Origin: Sulfuricurvum sp.
GTDB taxonomy: Bacteria; Campylobacterota; Campylobacteria; Campylobacterales; Sulfurimonadaceae
Reading direction: 5' to 3'
DNA: 64,000 bases
NCBI GenBank assembly: GCA_028710885.1
Contig: JAQTTG010000001.1
Location: forward strand, 62,001 to 126,000
The notes below the pieces were generated by a model that saw only the letters and a program-made list of their open reading frames with translations, ran no database searches and had not been told where the DNA came from. This document shows, piece by piece, positions 7,706 to 16,853 of this stretch; the first letter of the stretch is position 1; every line of letters starts with the position of its first letter. Both the position numbers and the translations under genes were made by a program.

Positions 7706-9814
7706 TTAGATATTTAAAGTATCAAACATCTCATACGAGCCTTTCCAACGAGGAAGAGTCAGTGTAAATGATGTTCCACCCTCAATATTAATGACTTCAA
7801 TATTTCCTCCCATTTTAGTTCGTATGATAGAGTATGTCATATACAAACCAATACCACTCCCTTTGCCCTCTTCTTTCGTTGTAAAATACGGTTCAAATAT
7901 TCGATTTATAACATCAGGAGCTATCCCCCCTCCATTATCATCGATTATAACTGTTACCCATGTGTCATCGCCAAATATAGAAATTTTAATAGTAGGTTTA
8001 TTTATCTTTTTCTCTATAAAAGCATCGCGTGCATTATGGAGTAAATTAATCATCACCTGTTTAAATTCGCTTGACGAGCCAAAAAGATATAGAGGCTCAT
8101 CGCTATAAGCAATATCAATATCGATATCATTTGATTCGAACATTACCGCTAATAACTGAAGTGACTCAGCAATAGATTGATTCAGGTCAAATGGAAAATT
8201 TTTTTGATCAGGTTTAATAAAATTACGAAAATCTTCAATGGTTTGAGACATAAAAAGAATCTGTTCCATTGATTCTGATGTCATCGTATCAATATAAAAA
8301 CTATCTATTTTACCTGCTTTATATGCATACTCGACATCTTGAACTATTATTCCTAACATATTTAAAGGCTGTCGCCATTGATGAGCAATATTATCAATCA
8401 TTTCACCCATTGCAGCAAGTTTCGATTGTTGAAATAACATCATTTTTTGGTATTCTATTTCACTTTCACTTTCTTCGAGTGCACTTTTTAAACGAAGTTT
8501 TTGTTCAGATGTACGCTTTATATCTTCAATAAATATTTTCTTATCGCGATAATCGATAAAAAACATCATAAGTGACAATACAAACAGATAAGAAAATAAT
8601 GGAACAACGTAAAATCCAATAGATATATAAATATTTTGCCACCAGATAATATAGGCAATCAATGTAGCAGTCAAAATCAAACTAAAGAATACAAAGATAA
8701 CACTCAAATAGCGTTTTCGAATCATAAGTATCAACAGTATTATTGCACTCATTAGTGAAGTTGCGATATTTAAACTTTGGTAAAAAGAAGGCTGAACTTT
8801 CAAATCGCCATTTAACAGATTATTCACCATCGTAGCATGAGCATACACACCTGGTCGAATTGTCCCATCAGCAATCGTATGCCATGTGTCTAATCCAAAT
8901 GCCGTCCCACCAATAAAGACAAATTTTCCCTCTATTTTTTTAGGATCATATTGTCCACTGAGTATATCATAGGCAGATATTCGCTCATATTGTTCATAAG
9001 GATAAAATGAAAGCAATGCGTTTGCATGTTCATCTGAAGCAAATTTATTACCTCCGATATCAAATCCTATATCTCCCATAAATGGTGTTATTGGGAACAA
9101 ATGGACATTAGATTCTACCGACGATACGGCTGACATTCCCAAAGTAGGAATCATTTTATTCTGATAAGCCATTAATAACGATAATCTACGCAAGATTCCA
9201 TCGCTATCAGCTGATGCATGGATATGACCTATTGAATCTGCATTATTTTGATAGATAGGTAAATTGCATACTAGTGTACTCAACTTCTGAATATTATCAA
9301 TATTGACTTCCCCTTGTTTTGTTACAATAGAAGGTACTAAACACTTTTGGCTTTGCGTGGAAATATCTGAAAAAACAGGAAGTACTGTATTAAACCGATG
9401 CATTGTACTTGAAAGGATTTTGTCATTATCTTGCAATGGTTCAGGTAGTCCACTAATTGTAACATTCATCTTAAAAAAATCACGATAAAATGCGCTCAAT
9501 GTCGTAGGTGATGACCTATCTTGCTCAGAAAAAACAATATCAAATACAATAGCAGACGGCTTAGCATCTCCAATTTTATTGACTAAATCAGCAGTAATCA
9601 TTCTAGGCCATGGCCACTGACCTAATGCCTTTAAACTTTTATCATCGATCTCAACAATTATTGTTGAACTCGGAATATGATGAGAAGGAAATAAATAATT
9701 TAGACGATCATAAAACTTGTAATCAAGATAGGTAAGCAAAGGGCTTTGCCACCAAAATAAATAAAACAATATCGTTAAAACAAGTGATCCTGCTGCGAGA
9801 AAAGCAGATTTCAT
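7706..9814 (-). CDS. CHASE2-domain sensor histidine kinase
   Basis: Membrane sensor kinase, 702 aa. An N-terminal helix is followed by a large extracytoplasmic CHASE2 domain (about 25-330, including IVEIDDKSLKALGQWPW and FDIVFSE), then three closely spaced membrane helices (about 340-420) and a coiled coil. The HisKA dimerisation domain carries the phospho-acceptor in NIAHQWRQPLN. The HATPase_c domain has the N box HNARDA and the G boxes DDNGGGI and GKGSGIGLYM. It has all residues for autophosphorylation. No response regulator is adjacent. Upstream lie an OmpA-like and a FecR-domain gene in the same operon, with gaps of only 2-4 bp; these could shape the periplasmic signal. Confidence 0.93.
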   Translation of the reverse strand: MKSAFLAAGSLVLTILFYLFWWQSPLLTYLDYKFYDRLNYLFPSHHIPSSTIIVEIDDKSLKALGQWPWPRMITADLVNKIGDAKPSAIVFDIVFSEQDRSSPTTLSAFYRDFFKMNVTISGLPEPLQDNDKILSSTMHRFNTVLPVFSDISTQSQKCLVPSIVTKQGEVNIDNIQKLSTLVCNLPIYQNNADSIGHIHASADSDGILRRLSLLMAYQNKMIPTLGMSAVSSVESNVHLFPITPFMGDIGFDIGGNKFASDEHANALLSFYPYEQYERISAYDILSGQYDPKKIEGKFVFIGGTAFGLDTWHTIADGTIRPGVYAHATMVNNLLNGDLKVQPSFYQSLNIATSLMSAIILLILMIRKRYLSVIFVFFSLILTATLIAYIIWWQNIYISIGFYVVPLFSYLFVLSLMMFFIDYRDKKIFIEDIKRTSEQKLRLKSALEESESEIEYQKMMLFQQSKLAAMGEMIDNIAHQWRQPLNMLGIIVQDVEYAYKAGKIDSFYIDTMTSESMEQILFMSQTIEDFRNFIKPDQKNFPFDLNQSIAESLQLLAVMFESNDIDIDIAYSDEPLYLFGSSSEFKQVMINLLHNARDAFIEKKINKPTIKISIFGDDTWVTVIIDDNGGGIAPDVINRIFEPYFTTKEEGKGSGIGLYMTYSIIRTKMGGNIEVINIEGGTSFTLTLPRWKGSYEMFDTLNI

Positions 9815-9818
9815 ATAA

Positions 9819-10415
9819 TCAGCGTACTGTTACTTCAACACGACGGTTCAAAGGTTCTGAAACACCATCCTCGGTTGGTACGATAGGATCATTTTCACCA
9901 TATGAAAGGACTGTTCTCCGTTCAATATCTACTTTGCGTTCAATAAGAAAATTTTCTACAGTTTTAGCTCGTTCAAGCGCTAAAACATAATTTTTATCTG
10001 CGTCTCCGGCACGATCGGAATGCCCTATAATATCAATAGAAGCTGGCTGATGCTCTTTAATAGTATTTATAAGCTCTTCAATTTGATCTTTCGATGCTTG
10101 TGTGATATCTGCTGTACCAGGTTCAAAATAAAATAGCATAGAAACTGCTTTAGTAGGAAGTGCATTTAGAACATCAGAATATTTTTCACGTATCGCATCA
10201 GCATCAGTTTGTTTAATTTCAGAAGGTTTTGCATTTAATGAATTCAAAGTTGTGTAGTCATATGGTTTGTCTATGGTTATTTTTCCTGCTTGCGTAGAAA
10301 CATCAATAGCATTATGTGCTGAATCATTATCTAACAGTACTACAGTTGTTTTTGGCTCAGAACTCAGAAATGGCAATGACAGGATAAAAACAGTCCAAAT
10401 AAATAATGGCTCCAT
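9819..10415 (-). CDS. OmpA-family peptidoglycan-binding protein
   Basis: 198 aa with an N-terminal signal sequence (FIWTVFILSLPFLSS) and no lipobox cysteine, a linker of about 80 residues, and a C-terminal OmpA_C-like domain. The domain shows LFYFEPGTADIT, IIGHSDRAGD, ALERAKTVENFL and PLNRRVEVTVR. The fold binds diaminopimelate of peptidoglycan. It lies 2 bp after the FecR-like gene and 4 bp before the CHASE2 kinase, so all three are one transcript. The partnership suggests a cell-wall-tethered component of a sensory unit (inference). Related architectures also occur near tail-like secretion systems, but none is visible here. Confidence 0.87.
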   Translation of the reverse strand: MEPLFIWTVFILSLPFLSSEPKTTVVLLDNDSAHNAIDVSTQAGKITIDKPYDYTTLNSLNAKPSEIKQTDADAIREKYSDVLNALPTKAVSMLFYFEPGTADITQASKDQIEELINTIKEHQPASIDIIGHSDRAGDADKNYVLALERAKTVENFLIERKVDIERRTVLSYGENDPIVPTEDGVSEPLNRRVEVTVR

Positions 10416-10417
10416 AA

Positions 10418-10843
10418 TTATTTAGCCTCCACTAAAAATTTTGTACCACGAATTCCAATTACCCCTTGCGGCACTTGAAATCGTACTTTTTCAGGTGCTA
10501 ATTTACTGATTTTTCCTGATTCAAACAAAGCAGTTCCTTTTTGTAAAGAGAGGTCAAAACGAAATTCTTTTTGAGAAGGCTCAAAAGCATAATCATCTAT
10601 GACTAAAATACTTTTGGGTCCTACAGCTACTCGAGTTCCATCATTAAAGGATAACCCCATAGTACCAGTGGCACCGGTTTGTATAATGTCACGACGAAAA
10701 AGCTGTTCACCTTTTTGGGCAGGCTGTGATGTCGTATCTCTTTTTAGTATTGCATCACCTTGAACATTTTTTACAAAAGCCACAACATCTGAAGCCCAAG
10801 ACGTAGCCATCATTATCATTAATACAGCAACATATTTTAACAT
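10418..10843 (-). CDS. FecR-domain periplasmic protein
   Basis: 141 aa with a signal peptide (LMIMMATSWA) followed by a single FecR-type domain: GDAILKRDTTSQP, LFRRDIIQTGATGTMGLSF, DGTRVAVGPKS and a C-terminal PQGVIGIRGTKF, a typical FecR ending. It has no membrane anchor or sigma-regulator part, so it is not a FecR anti-sigma factor but one of the free periplasmic FecR-domain proteins often encoded beside CHASE2 sensors. It is first in the operon; a candidate promoter lies about 60 bp upstream. Its biochemical role is unknown. Confidence 0.85.
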   Translation of the reverse strand: MLKYVAVLMIMMATSWASDVVAFVKNVQGDAILKRDTTSQPAQKGEQLFRRDIIQTGATGTMGLSFNDGTRVAVGPKSILVIDDYAFEPSQKEFRFDLSLQKGTALFESGKISKLAPEKVRFQVPQGVIGIRGTKFLVEAK

Positions 10844-10902
10844 TGGTAACCTCTTTATTTACAATTCTTTTTCAAACTTTATCCTACATCAACTTACAAC
10901 TC

Positions 10903-10908
10903 ATTATA
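10903..10908 (-). promoter_or_regulatory. Candidate -10 box of the fecR-ompA-CHASE2 kinase operon
   Basis: Minus-strand TATAAT in the context CTTATAATGAG, giving a 5' leader of about 55 nt before the FecR-domain ATG. No -35 consensus is visible. Confidence 0.4.
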
Positions 10909-10969
10909 AGCATTCATCGAAATTAAAAATATTTTGAAACTCTTTAGAAAGTTTAAAATGAACCTTGAC

Positions 10970-10975
10970 TATAAT
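10970..10975 (+). promoter_or_regulatory. Candidate -10 box of the mobB-fbp operon
   Basis: TATAAT in the context TTGACTATAATACCCC, about 28 nt upstream of the preferred mobB start. It is divergent from the fecR promoter, within a region of about 150 bp. Confidence 0.45.
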
Positions 10976-11003
10976 ACCCCTAATTTAATAGAGGTTGATT
11001 TTT

Positions 11004-11510
11004 TTGAAAAAACGTTTAGCAGTTGCGTTTACCGGCCCCTCCAATAGCGGAAAAACAACATTAATCCTTAAAGTCGCACGTAAATTAATTCATGAACATA
11101 ATTTACAAGTAGCCATCATAAAAAATGATCCGAAAGATAAAGCCCAATTTGACGTTCCAGGTAAAGACAGCTATAAGTTTAGTGATACCGGAGCTGAAGT
11201 TATTGTCACGTCACCAACCCGTACCACTTATTTTTCACAACGTCACAAAGAACTCGATGAACTGATTGCACTTTTTGGTGAATTCGACGTTTTACTTGTT
11301 GAGGGGTTAAAAAATTTACCTCTCCCGCGCATCAGTATCTTTAGAAGTTCAATTGACACCGATTATTTTCCTTATATGAATGCGTTGGCTATTGACGAGA
11401 GTATTGATACAAAAAACTATGTTATTCCAAATGGAATCGATTTGCTCGATCTCAACAACCCCGATCAAGTGATCGAGTGGATTTTAACTAATGCAAAGGT
11501 TATGCAATGA
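11004..11510 (+). CDS. mobB: Molybdopterin-guanine dinucleotide biosynthesis protein MobB
   Basis: GTP-binding accessory protein for attaching GMP to molybdopterin, 168 aa. The Walker A loop is GPSNSGKTT near the N-terminus, followed by [14 protein letters not shown] and the DVLLVEGLK switch region, both typical of MobB. No ATG is available. The TTG at 11004 is preferred because GAGG stands 9 nt upstream; another TTG at 10995 abuts that GAGG. It implies molybdoenzymes such as nitrate or sulfur oxidoreductases elsewhere in the genome. It overlaps fbp by 4 bp. Confidence 0.88.
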   Translation: MKKRLAVAFTGPSNSGKTTLILKVARKLIHEHNLQVAIIKNDPKDKAQFDVPGKDSYKFSDTGAEVIVTSPTRTTYFSQRHKELDELIALFGEFDVLLVEGLKNLPLPRISIFRSSIDTDYFPYMNALAIDESIDTKNYVIPNGIDLLDLNNPDQVIEWILTNAKVMQ

Positions 11511-12352
11511 ACACTATCTTAAAAGCGATACAAACAAGTGCTATACGGATCAAAGATGCTATTGATGTGAAAGATATTGGCTACTCGCAAGAGCAAAATA
11601 GTTCGGGTGAAACACAACTTCAGCTCGACATACAAAGTGATTTGATTATCGAAGAAGAGTTAAGTCATATTACGAGTGTCCACACTATTGCAAGTGAAGA
11701 GAAAGAACACCCGATGGTTCTCAATGAAAGCGGTCACTATTTCATCGCATTTGATCCATTAGACGGTTCATCATTAGTTGATGTCAATCTCAGTGTCGGT
11801 TCGATCTTCGGTATTTATGAAGGTGCATTTACCCCAAGTAAGATGGTCGGAAGCTGTTATGTTGTTTATGGTCCTCGTGTAGAATTGGTATTTGCCTATG
11901 AAGATAAAGTTTCACTCTATCTCCTTCAAGCGGGAGACTTTGAATATGTCAAAGAAATACGCTTGAATGAAAAAGGGAAAATAAACGCTCCCGGTGGTAC
12001 GCAACAGTGCTGGGCACCATTTCATAAAACGATGATTGACTCATTTTTTACACGAGGATATCGTCTCCGATATTCTGGAGGTATGGTTCCTGATTTGCAT
12101 CAAATATTGCTCAAAGGTGGCGGTCTCTTTAGTTACCCTGGAGCATCAGACAAACCAGAAGGAAAATTACGAATGCTTTTTGAGGTATTCCCTTTTGCCT
12201 TTATTTTCGAAAAAGCTGGTGGTAAAGCTGTTGATGGAAGATCGCGTGTTTTGGAAAAAGAACCTAGGCACGTCCATGATACCAGCCCATGTTTTTTTGG
12301 TTCATGCGATGAGATAAATGAGGTTTTGAGTGTCTATGCCAGAGAACAATGA
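11507..12352 (+). CDS. fbp: Class I fructose-1,6-bisphosphatase
   Basis: Hydrolyses fructose-1,6-bisphosphate to fructose-6-phosphate in gluconeogenesis, needed by an autotroph that builds sugars from rTCA-derived C3 units. 281 aa. The metal-binding signature is [20 protein letters not shown], and the C-terminal half has [14 protein letters not shown] and [11 protein letters not shown]. Slightly shorter than the E. coli enzyme. The ATG overlaps the mobB stop. The 3' end overlaps the following Cys-rich mini-gene by about 17 bp. Confidence 0.93.
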   Translation: MNTILKAIQTSAIRIKDAIDVKDIGYSQEQNSSGETQLQLDIQSDLIIEEELSHITSVHTIASEEKEHPMVLNESGHYFIAFDPLDGSSLVDVNLSVGSIFGIYEGAFTPSKMVGSCYVVYGPRVELVFAYEDKVSLYLLQAGDFEYVKEIRLNEKGKINAPGGTQQCWAPFHKTMIDSFFTRGYRLRYSGGMVPDLHQILLKGGGLFSYPGASDKPEGKLRMLFEVFPFAFIFEKAGGKAVDGRSRVLEKEPRHVHDTSPCFFGSCDEINEVLSVYAREQ

Positions 12353-12530
12353 TATCTATGAAATACGATTGGATGACGCGATGCAAAAACTTCAGTCTTG
12401 CCAGCAAGAACGTAATTTAAACAGCTGCTATATTTGCAGTGAGTGCATTGGCTGTGAAATCCGAACCAAATACATCCGAAGCGTATACGACAGTATGTCC
12501 AAGGGTGAAACTGGCGGATTTGATTTTTAA
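12336..12530 (+). CDS. Small CxxCxxCxxC protein
   Basis: 64 aa (ATG at 12336; a GTG two codons earlier is also possible). The centre carries [10 protein letters not shown], four cysteines spaced CxxCxxCxxC, with two more cysteines nearby in [13 protein letters not shown]. The rest is helical and charged, without signal peptide. This spacing suits a zinc or Fe-S site; which one cannot be told. It is squeezed between fbp and metG and overlaps fbp, and its codon use looks like its neighbours', so it is likely a real gene. Function unknown. Confidence 0.7.
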   Translation: MPENNDIYEIRLDDAMQKLQSCQQERNLNSCYICSECIGCEIRTKYIRSVYDSMSKGETGGFDF

Positions 12531-12553
12531 TTTAATTAGGGAATAAATATATC

Positions 12554-14503
12554 ATGAAAAATTACATTACTACTCCAATTTATTATGTTAATGGTGAAGC
12601 TCATATCGGTCATGCTTACACGACATTTATCGCTGATTCTCTGGCCCGTTATTCTCGACTGCAAGGGAACGAAACTTATTTCCTAACCGGAACGGATGAA
12701 CATGGACAAAAAATCGAAGAAGCGGCTAAAAAACTGGAGAAACCGACACAACAGTTTGCTGATGAGATTAGTGCAACGTTTCGCAATTTATGGGATGAAT
12801 TTGATATTAGTTACGATCAATTTATCCGAACGACCGATGAGAGCCATAAAAAAGGGGTTCAAGCCGCATTTTCCAAAATGTATGAAAATGGGGATATTTA
12901 TAAAGATTTTTACGAAGGAAACTACTGTGTCAGCTGTGAAACATTTTTTCCTGAATCCCAACTCATGGATGGTGGATGTTGCCCTGACTGCGGAAGAGCA
13001 ACGACAATTTTAAAAGAAGAGAGCTATTTTTTCCGTCTATCCAAATATGAAAAACCTCTTTTGGAATATTATGAAGCCCATCCGGAATTTATCCTCCCAA
13101 AATCACGCCGTAACGAAGTTATTAGCTTCGTCAAGGGCGGTTTAAATGATCTATCCGTTACCCGTACCAGTTTTAGCTGGGGGGTTCATCTTCCTGAATC
13201 ACTTAATGAGCCAAAGCACGTTATGTACGTGTGGCTCGATGCACTAATGAACTACGTGACGGCTTTAGGATACGGTTCTGATGAAGCAAAAATGGATTTC
13301 TGGCCTGCAAACGTTCAATTGGTAGGAAAAGATATCCTACGTTTCCATGCGATCTACTGGCCGGCATTTTTGATGAGTCTCGGTTTACCCTTGCCTAAAC
13401 ATATCGGTGCTCACGGATGGTGGACGCGTGATGGTGAAAAAATGTCAAAATCCAAAGGAAATGTGGTTGATCCGCGTGAAGTAGCACAACACTACGGTGC
13501 TGAAAACTTCCGATATTTCATGATGCGTGAAGTACCGTTCGGGCAAGACGGTGATTTCTCCCAACGTGCACTAATTGACCGCATGAATTCTGACCTCTCC
13601 AACGATCTCGGAAACTTACTCAATCGTATTATCGGAATGTCTGAAAAATATTCAGACTTTGTGATCGATAGTGTCGATGTAGAAAAATACCATGCCAAAG
13701 AGCTAAACGATGCTCATACTATCTTGGACTCTTTACACACCTATTTCTATGAGCTTCAGCTTCACCGTTTCCTCGAAGAGTTATGGAAAGTGTTTACCAT
13801 CGGAAATAAAGCGATCGAAGAACATGCACCTTGGGTAAAAATCAAAGAAGGGCGCAATGATGAAGCTCTTGCGACAGTTGCTTTGGTTGCCAATTTATTG
13901 GCAAAAGCGTCGGTTATGCTTCACTCTATTATGCCAAGTACAACGGCAAAAATTGCCGATGCGCTCGGATTTGAGATCACAACAGAGAGCTATAATCGTC
14001 TCATCATCAATAAAGGGCTTCTGGAGACCTTTACAATCAAAAAAATCCCCCCTCTTTTTCCGCGCGTGGAAGAACCGCTCATGCAAGAAGCGCCAAAAGC
14101 GATGAGTGAAGCATCTGTACCTAAAGTAGAACAAGCAAAAATGGAAGATAAAAAAGAGACTACTGTATCTCCAGATGGTCTTATCACGATTGATCAATTT
14201 TTCCAATCATCCATCAAAATAGGCACTGTTCTTGCAGCTGAAGAAGTTCCAAAAAGTTCAAAACTTCTTAAACTTCATATTGATCTCGGAGAAGAATCTC
14301 CACGCCAAATTATTGCTGGAATCCGTGAATATTACAGTGCAGAATCATTGATTGGAACACAAGTATGTGCTGTAGCCAATCTCAAACCTGCAAAACTTAT
14401 GGGTATGCTCTCTGAAGGGATGCTTTTGGCTGCAAAAGATAGCGATGGTTTATCCCTTATACGTCCTGAAAAAACGCGTAAAAGCGGAAGTTCTGTTGGA
14501 TGA
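12554..14503 (+). CDS. metG: Methionyl-tRNA synthetase
   Basis: Charges tRNA-Met; class I synthetase, 649 aa. HIGH appears as AHIGHAYTTFIAD, the zinc-binding insert has two CxxC pairs (CVSC and CPDC), and KMSKS is intact in GEKMSKSKGNVVDP. The anticodon-binding helical domain follows. The C-terminal 100 residues form an EMAP/Trbp111-type tRNA-binding OB fold (ITIDQFFQSSIKIGTV...NLKPAKLMGMLSEGM), reached through a Glu/Lys-rich linker. This is the dimeric long form. The ATG is 23 bp after the Cys-rich gene; the 3' end overlaps the next start by 4 bp. Confidence 0.96.
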   Translation: MKNYITTPIYYVNGEAHIGHAYTTFIADSLARYSRLQGNETYFLTGTDEHGQKIEEAAKKLEKPTQQFADEISATFRNLWDEFDISYDQFIRTTDESHKKGVQAAFSKMYENGDIYKDFYEGNYCVSCETFFPESQLMDGGCCPDCGRATTILKEESYFFRLSKYEKPLLEYYEAHPEFILPKSRRNEVISFVKGGLNDLSVTRTSFSWGVHLPESLNEPKHVMYVWLDALMNYVTALGYGSDEAKMDFWPANVQLVGKDILRFHAIYWPAFLMSLGLPLPKHIGAHGWWTRDGEKMSKSKGNVVDPREVAQHYGAENFRYFMMREVPFGQDGDFSQRALIDRMNSDLSNDLGNLLNRIIGMSEKYSDFVIDSVDVEKYHAKELNDAHTILDSLHTYFYELQLHRFLEELWKVFTIGNKAIEEHAPWVKIKEGRNDEALATVALVANLLAKASVMLHSIMPSTTAKIADALGFEITTESYNRLIINKGLLETFTIKKIPPLFPRVEEPLMQEAPKAMSEASVPKVEQAKMEDKKETTVSPDGLITIDQFFQSSIKIGTVLAAEEVPKSSKLLKLHIDLGEESPRQIIAGIREYYSAESLIGTQVCAVANLKPAKLMGMLSEGMLLAAKDSDGLSLIRPEKTRKSGSSVG

Positions 14504-15504
14504 GACTTGAAAATATCCTCGCGTTAACAAAGGGGGCTCTTCTAGGAGATCCTTCTATCAGTCAATTTGAGAATGCTGTCTTTGAGCCTTCCAAAGTTAA
14601 ACGAGGATCACTTTTTATTGCTTATTCGCCAGATGATATTGAAGAAGCCATTTTACACGGTGCCTACGGAATAATTTTTGACAAACCTACTCAAATATCT
14701 GATAGTGAAGTTGCATGGATCAAAATCGATAATATCGATTCTTCTCTCAAAAAACTATTAAGATTTTATCTGCTCGAAAAAGAGCTACAGGTATACGCTT
14801 GTGATCCGATTTCACTTCGACTGTCATCAATGATTTCTACACCACCTACATTTTGCAATATTGAAGGTTCAATGAGTCAAATATGGGAAAAACTATGGAT
14901 TCTTGAGAAAAATTCCATCGTTCTCTTTTCTCCAGCACTCACAGATCCGGATATATTTATTGAACATTCTCAACTTATTCGAGCACAAGAAAGTACCATT
15001 ACAATTATCGAACAAACCCTTTTTGAAACTTCATTTATCCATAATGATACTTTTTATGAACGCCAAATGCTTTCTCCATTTTTTATCCCTTACTTAGAGC
15101 ATATCCTCTTTTTTTACACATTTTTACGAATTCCTTTTCAAATCAAAGGATTTGGAAAAATAGGTCATTTTATTCCAGTATTTACAAATTCAAGGCTTGA
15201 AATAAAAGAATTTGGCAGTAGTGATCGAGTGATTATATTTGAACCTTTGCTAGAATTGATTGATGAACAAATTGATTTTTTAGCGGATCAAGCATCATGG
15301 GCAAAAATTATTTATCTCCTACCTGATTCTATGCGATCTTCGCTTACCATTGGTGTAGAAAATATTATATTTTATCGATATCCAGAAGAAATAATTTCTT
15401 TATTACAAACAAAAGATTTTCATTTTGCTTTAGTTGCAGGTGTAGATAAAAATATCTTACGTCCTACCCGCTCATCTATGAAGCAATTAGAACTCGATTT
15501 TTAA
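14500..15504 (+). CDS. Orphan protein with MurF-like N-terminal domain
   Basis: 334 aa. Residues 1-95 resemble the N-terminal UDP-sugar-binding domain of Mur ligases (FEPSKVKRGSLFIAY, then EEAILHGAYGIIFDK and a valine/isoleucine-rich IKIDNIDSSLKKLL strand-helix). The remaining 240 residues lack the GTNGKT ATP-binding loop, so it cannot be a working ligase by the known mechanism. The C-terminal part contains repeated hydrophobic strands (VIIFEPLLELID, AKIIYLLPDS) as in an alpha/beta fold. It overlaps metG by 4 bp and meets ygjP tail to tail. It may be a regulatory or degenerate Mur-ligase relative; function not known. Confidence 0.6.
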   Translation: MRLENILALTKGALLGDPSISQFENAVFEPSKVKRGSLFIAYSPDDIEEAILHGAYGIIFDKPTQISDSEVAWIKIDNIDSSLKKLLRFYLLEKELQVYACDPISLRLSSMISTPPTFCNIEGSMSQIWEKLWILEKNSIVLFSPALTDPDIFIEHSQLIRAQESTITIIEQTLFETSFIHNDTFYERQMLSPFFIPYLEHILFFYTFLRIPFQIKGFGKIGHFIPVFTNSRLEIKEFGSSDRVIIFEPLLELIDEQIDFLADQASWAKIIYLLPDSMRSSLTIGVENIIFYRYPEEIISLLQTKDFHFALVAGVDKNILRPTRSSMKQLELDF

Positions 15505-16139
15505 CTGATATGTAGTTGCTTGAGTTGCTGCCGTAATTCTTTTTCATTCCCTAATATTATTCTTACAAATGCATGAAAATCTTTTGAATGATTCATGTAT
15601 TTTAAGTGTGCCAATTCATGTACAATAATATAATCAATATGCTCATACGATAATTGTAACATTAAGGTATTAAAAGTCACAATCCCAGTATTCGTGCAAC
15701 TGCCCCATCTACGACGCATTTTTTTATACCGTATCTCTGTAGGCGATAAACCCATCTTTTTTGAATAATAGTGTATTCTTGACGGTAATGTTATTTCTGC
15801 TTCATCTTTATAAAATTTATAATAATATTTTTCCATATCCTTACTGTTTTTAGATTTCATCACCATTTTATGCAATTGTGGCAATTGTTCTACAGTAAGT
15901 AATTCTCCACGAAAGCGTATCGTTTCACCAAAGGTATAGGATTGTATCGGTGACAAATTAATCGACTCAAGCTTATTTCGAATCCAATGCGTTCTCTCTT
16001 CAATAATTTTTCGTATTTTATATTCATCTTTTATCGGTGTACGGATAGATACTTCTTTGTTCTTAGACACACTAATATACGTATTTTTGTTTCGTGGTCG
16101 ATAATAAATCGTTATTGCTGAAGTATGAGGGTCAAACAT
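15501..16139 (-). CDS. YgjP-like (SprT/M48-type) metallopeptidase domain protein
   Basis: 212 aa from ATG 16139; an upstream TTG would extend it into queC. The zinc motif HELAHLKYMNHSKDFH (HExxH plus a distal histidine) and the preceding RRWGSCTNTGIVTFN are diagnostic of the YgjP/WLM-type DUF45 family. The N-terminal half is basic and beta-rich. Proteolytic activity is presumed from the motif; substrates are unknown for the family. It begins 8 bp inside the end of queC (same strand), so they are co-transcribed. Confidence 0.85.
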   Translation of the reverse strand: MFDPHTSAITIYYRPRNKNTYISVSKNKEVSIRTPIKDEYKIRKIIEERTHWIRNKLESINLSPIQSYTFGETIRFRGELLTVEQLPQLHKMVMKSKNSKDMEKYYYKFYKDEAEITLPSRIHYYSKKMGLSPTEIRYKKMRRRWGSCTNTGIVTFNTLMLQLSYEHIDYIIVHELAHLKYMNHSKDFHAFVRIILGNEKELRQQLKQLHIS

Positions 16140-16797
16140 AACAAATAGGATCAATCACTCCGGCATGTTCAAAACCACGAAGACGCAAACGACAACTATC
16201 ACAGACACCACACGCAATATCTTCGTTTTGATAACAACTCCATGTCAAATGCAAGGGGGCACCAAGTCTCAATGCTTCTTGAACAATTTGAGATTTTTTT
16301 AAATGAACCAATGGCATCTCAATGACAATATTCGTAGTCTCTTTTGTTCCTAAATTTGCCGCTTTAGTGAACATATCTATAAATGCTTCACGACAATCAG
16401 GATAACCACTACTATCCTCTTCGACCACTCCGATAGCGATAGAGGAGCACCCCTCTTTTTCGGCAATCGCCGTTGCAATTGAGAGAAAAATACCGTTGCG
16501 AAACGGGACATAGGTGATCGGAATTCCCTCCTCTATTCCTCCTATTGGTACTTCAATTGAATGATCGGTCAATGCAGATGCACCAATAGTTTTAAAAAAA
16601 TCCAAATCTATTTCATATTTTTCTATTACACCTAAATCATCACAAATCTTACGATATGATTCTAACTCTTTGTTGACAGTGCGTTGTCCGTAATTGAAAT
16701 GTAAAGTTACAATTTCATAACCACGTGATCGCATTATATAAGCAACTAATGTTGAATCCATACCTCCACTCATAATACAAAGTGCTTTTTTATTCAT
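16132..16797 (-). CDS. queC: 7-cyano-7-deazaguanine synthase QueC
   Basis: Converts 7-carboxy-7-deazaguanine to preQ0 using ATP and ammonia in queuosine biosynthesis. 221 aa with the PP-loop SGGMDSTL near the N-terminus, LHFNYGQR, and the C-terminal zinc site formed by the cysteines of SCYQNEDIACGVCDSCRLR. Complete and of normal length. Divergent from ybeY; downstream ygjP overlaps it. Other queuosine genes are not in the window. Confidence 0.95.
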   Translation of the reverse strand: MNKKALCIMSGGMDSTLVAYIMRSRGYEIVTLHFNYGQRTVNKELESYRKICDDLGVIEKYEIDLDFFKTIGASALTDHSIEVPIGGIEEGIPITYVPFRNGIFLSIATAIAEKEGCSSIAIGVVEEDSSGYPDCREAFIDMFTKAANLGTKETTNIVIEMPLVHLKKSQIVQEALRLGAPLHLTWSCYQNEDIACGVCDSCRLRLRGFEHAGVIDPICYV

Positions 16798-16841
16798 AGT
16801 CTAATCCCTTTCATGTGATTTTACCAAGGGTAGCCTTATGC

Positions 16842-16847
16842 TACAAT
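16842..16847 (+). promoter_or_regulatory. Candidate -10 box of ybeY, leaderless arrangement
   Basis: TACAAT followed by exactly 6 nt and then the ybeY ATG, which would place the transcription start at or next to the start codon. No Shine-Dalgarno precedes the ATG. Confidence 0.4.
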
Positions 16848-16853
16848 GTCATC

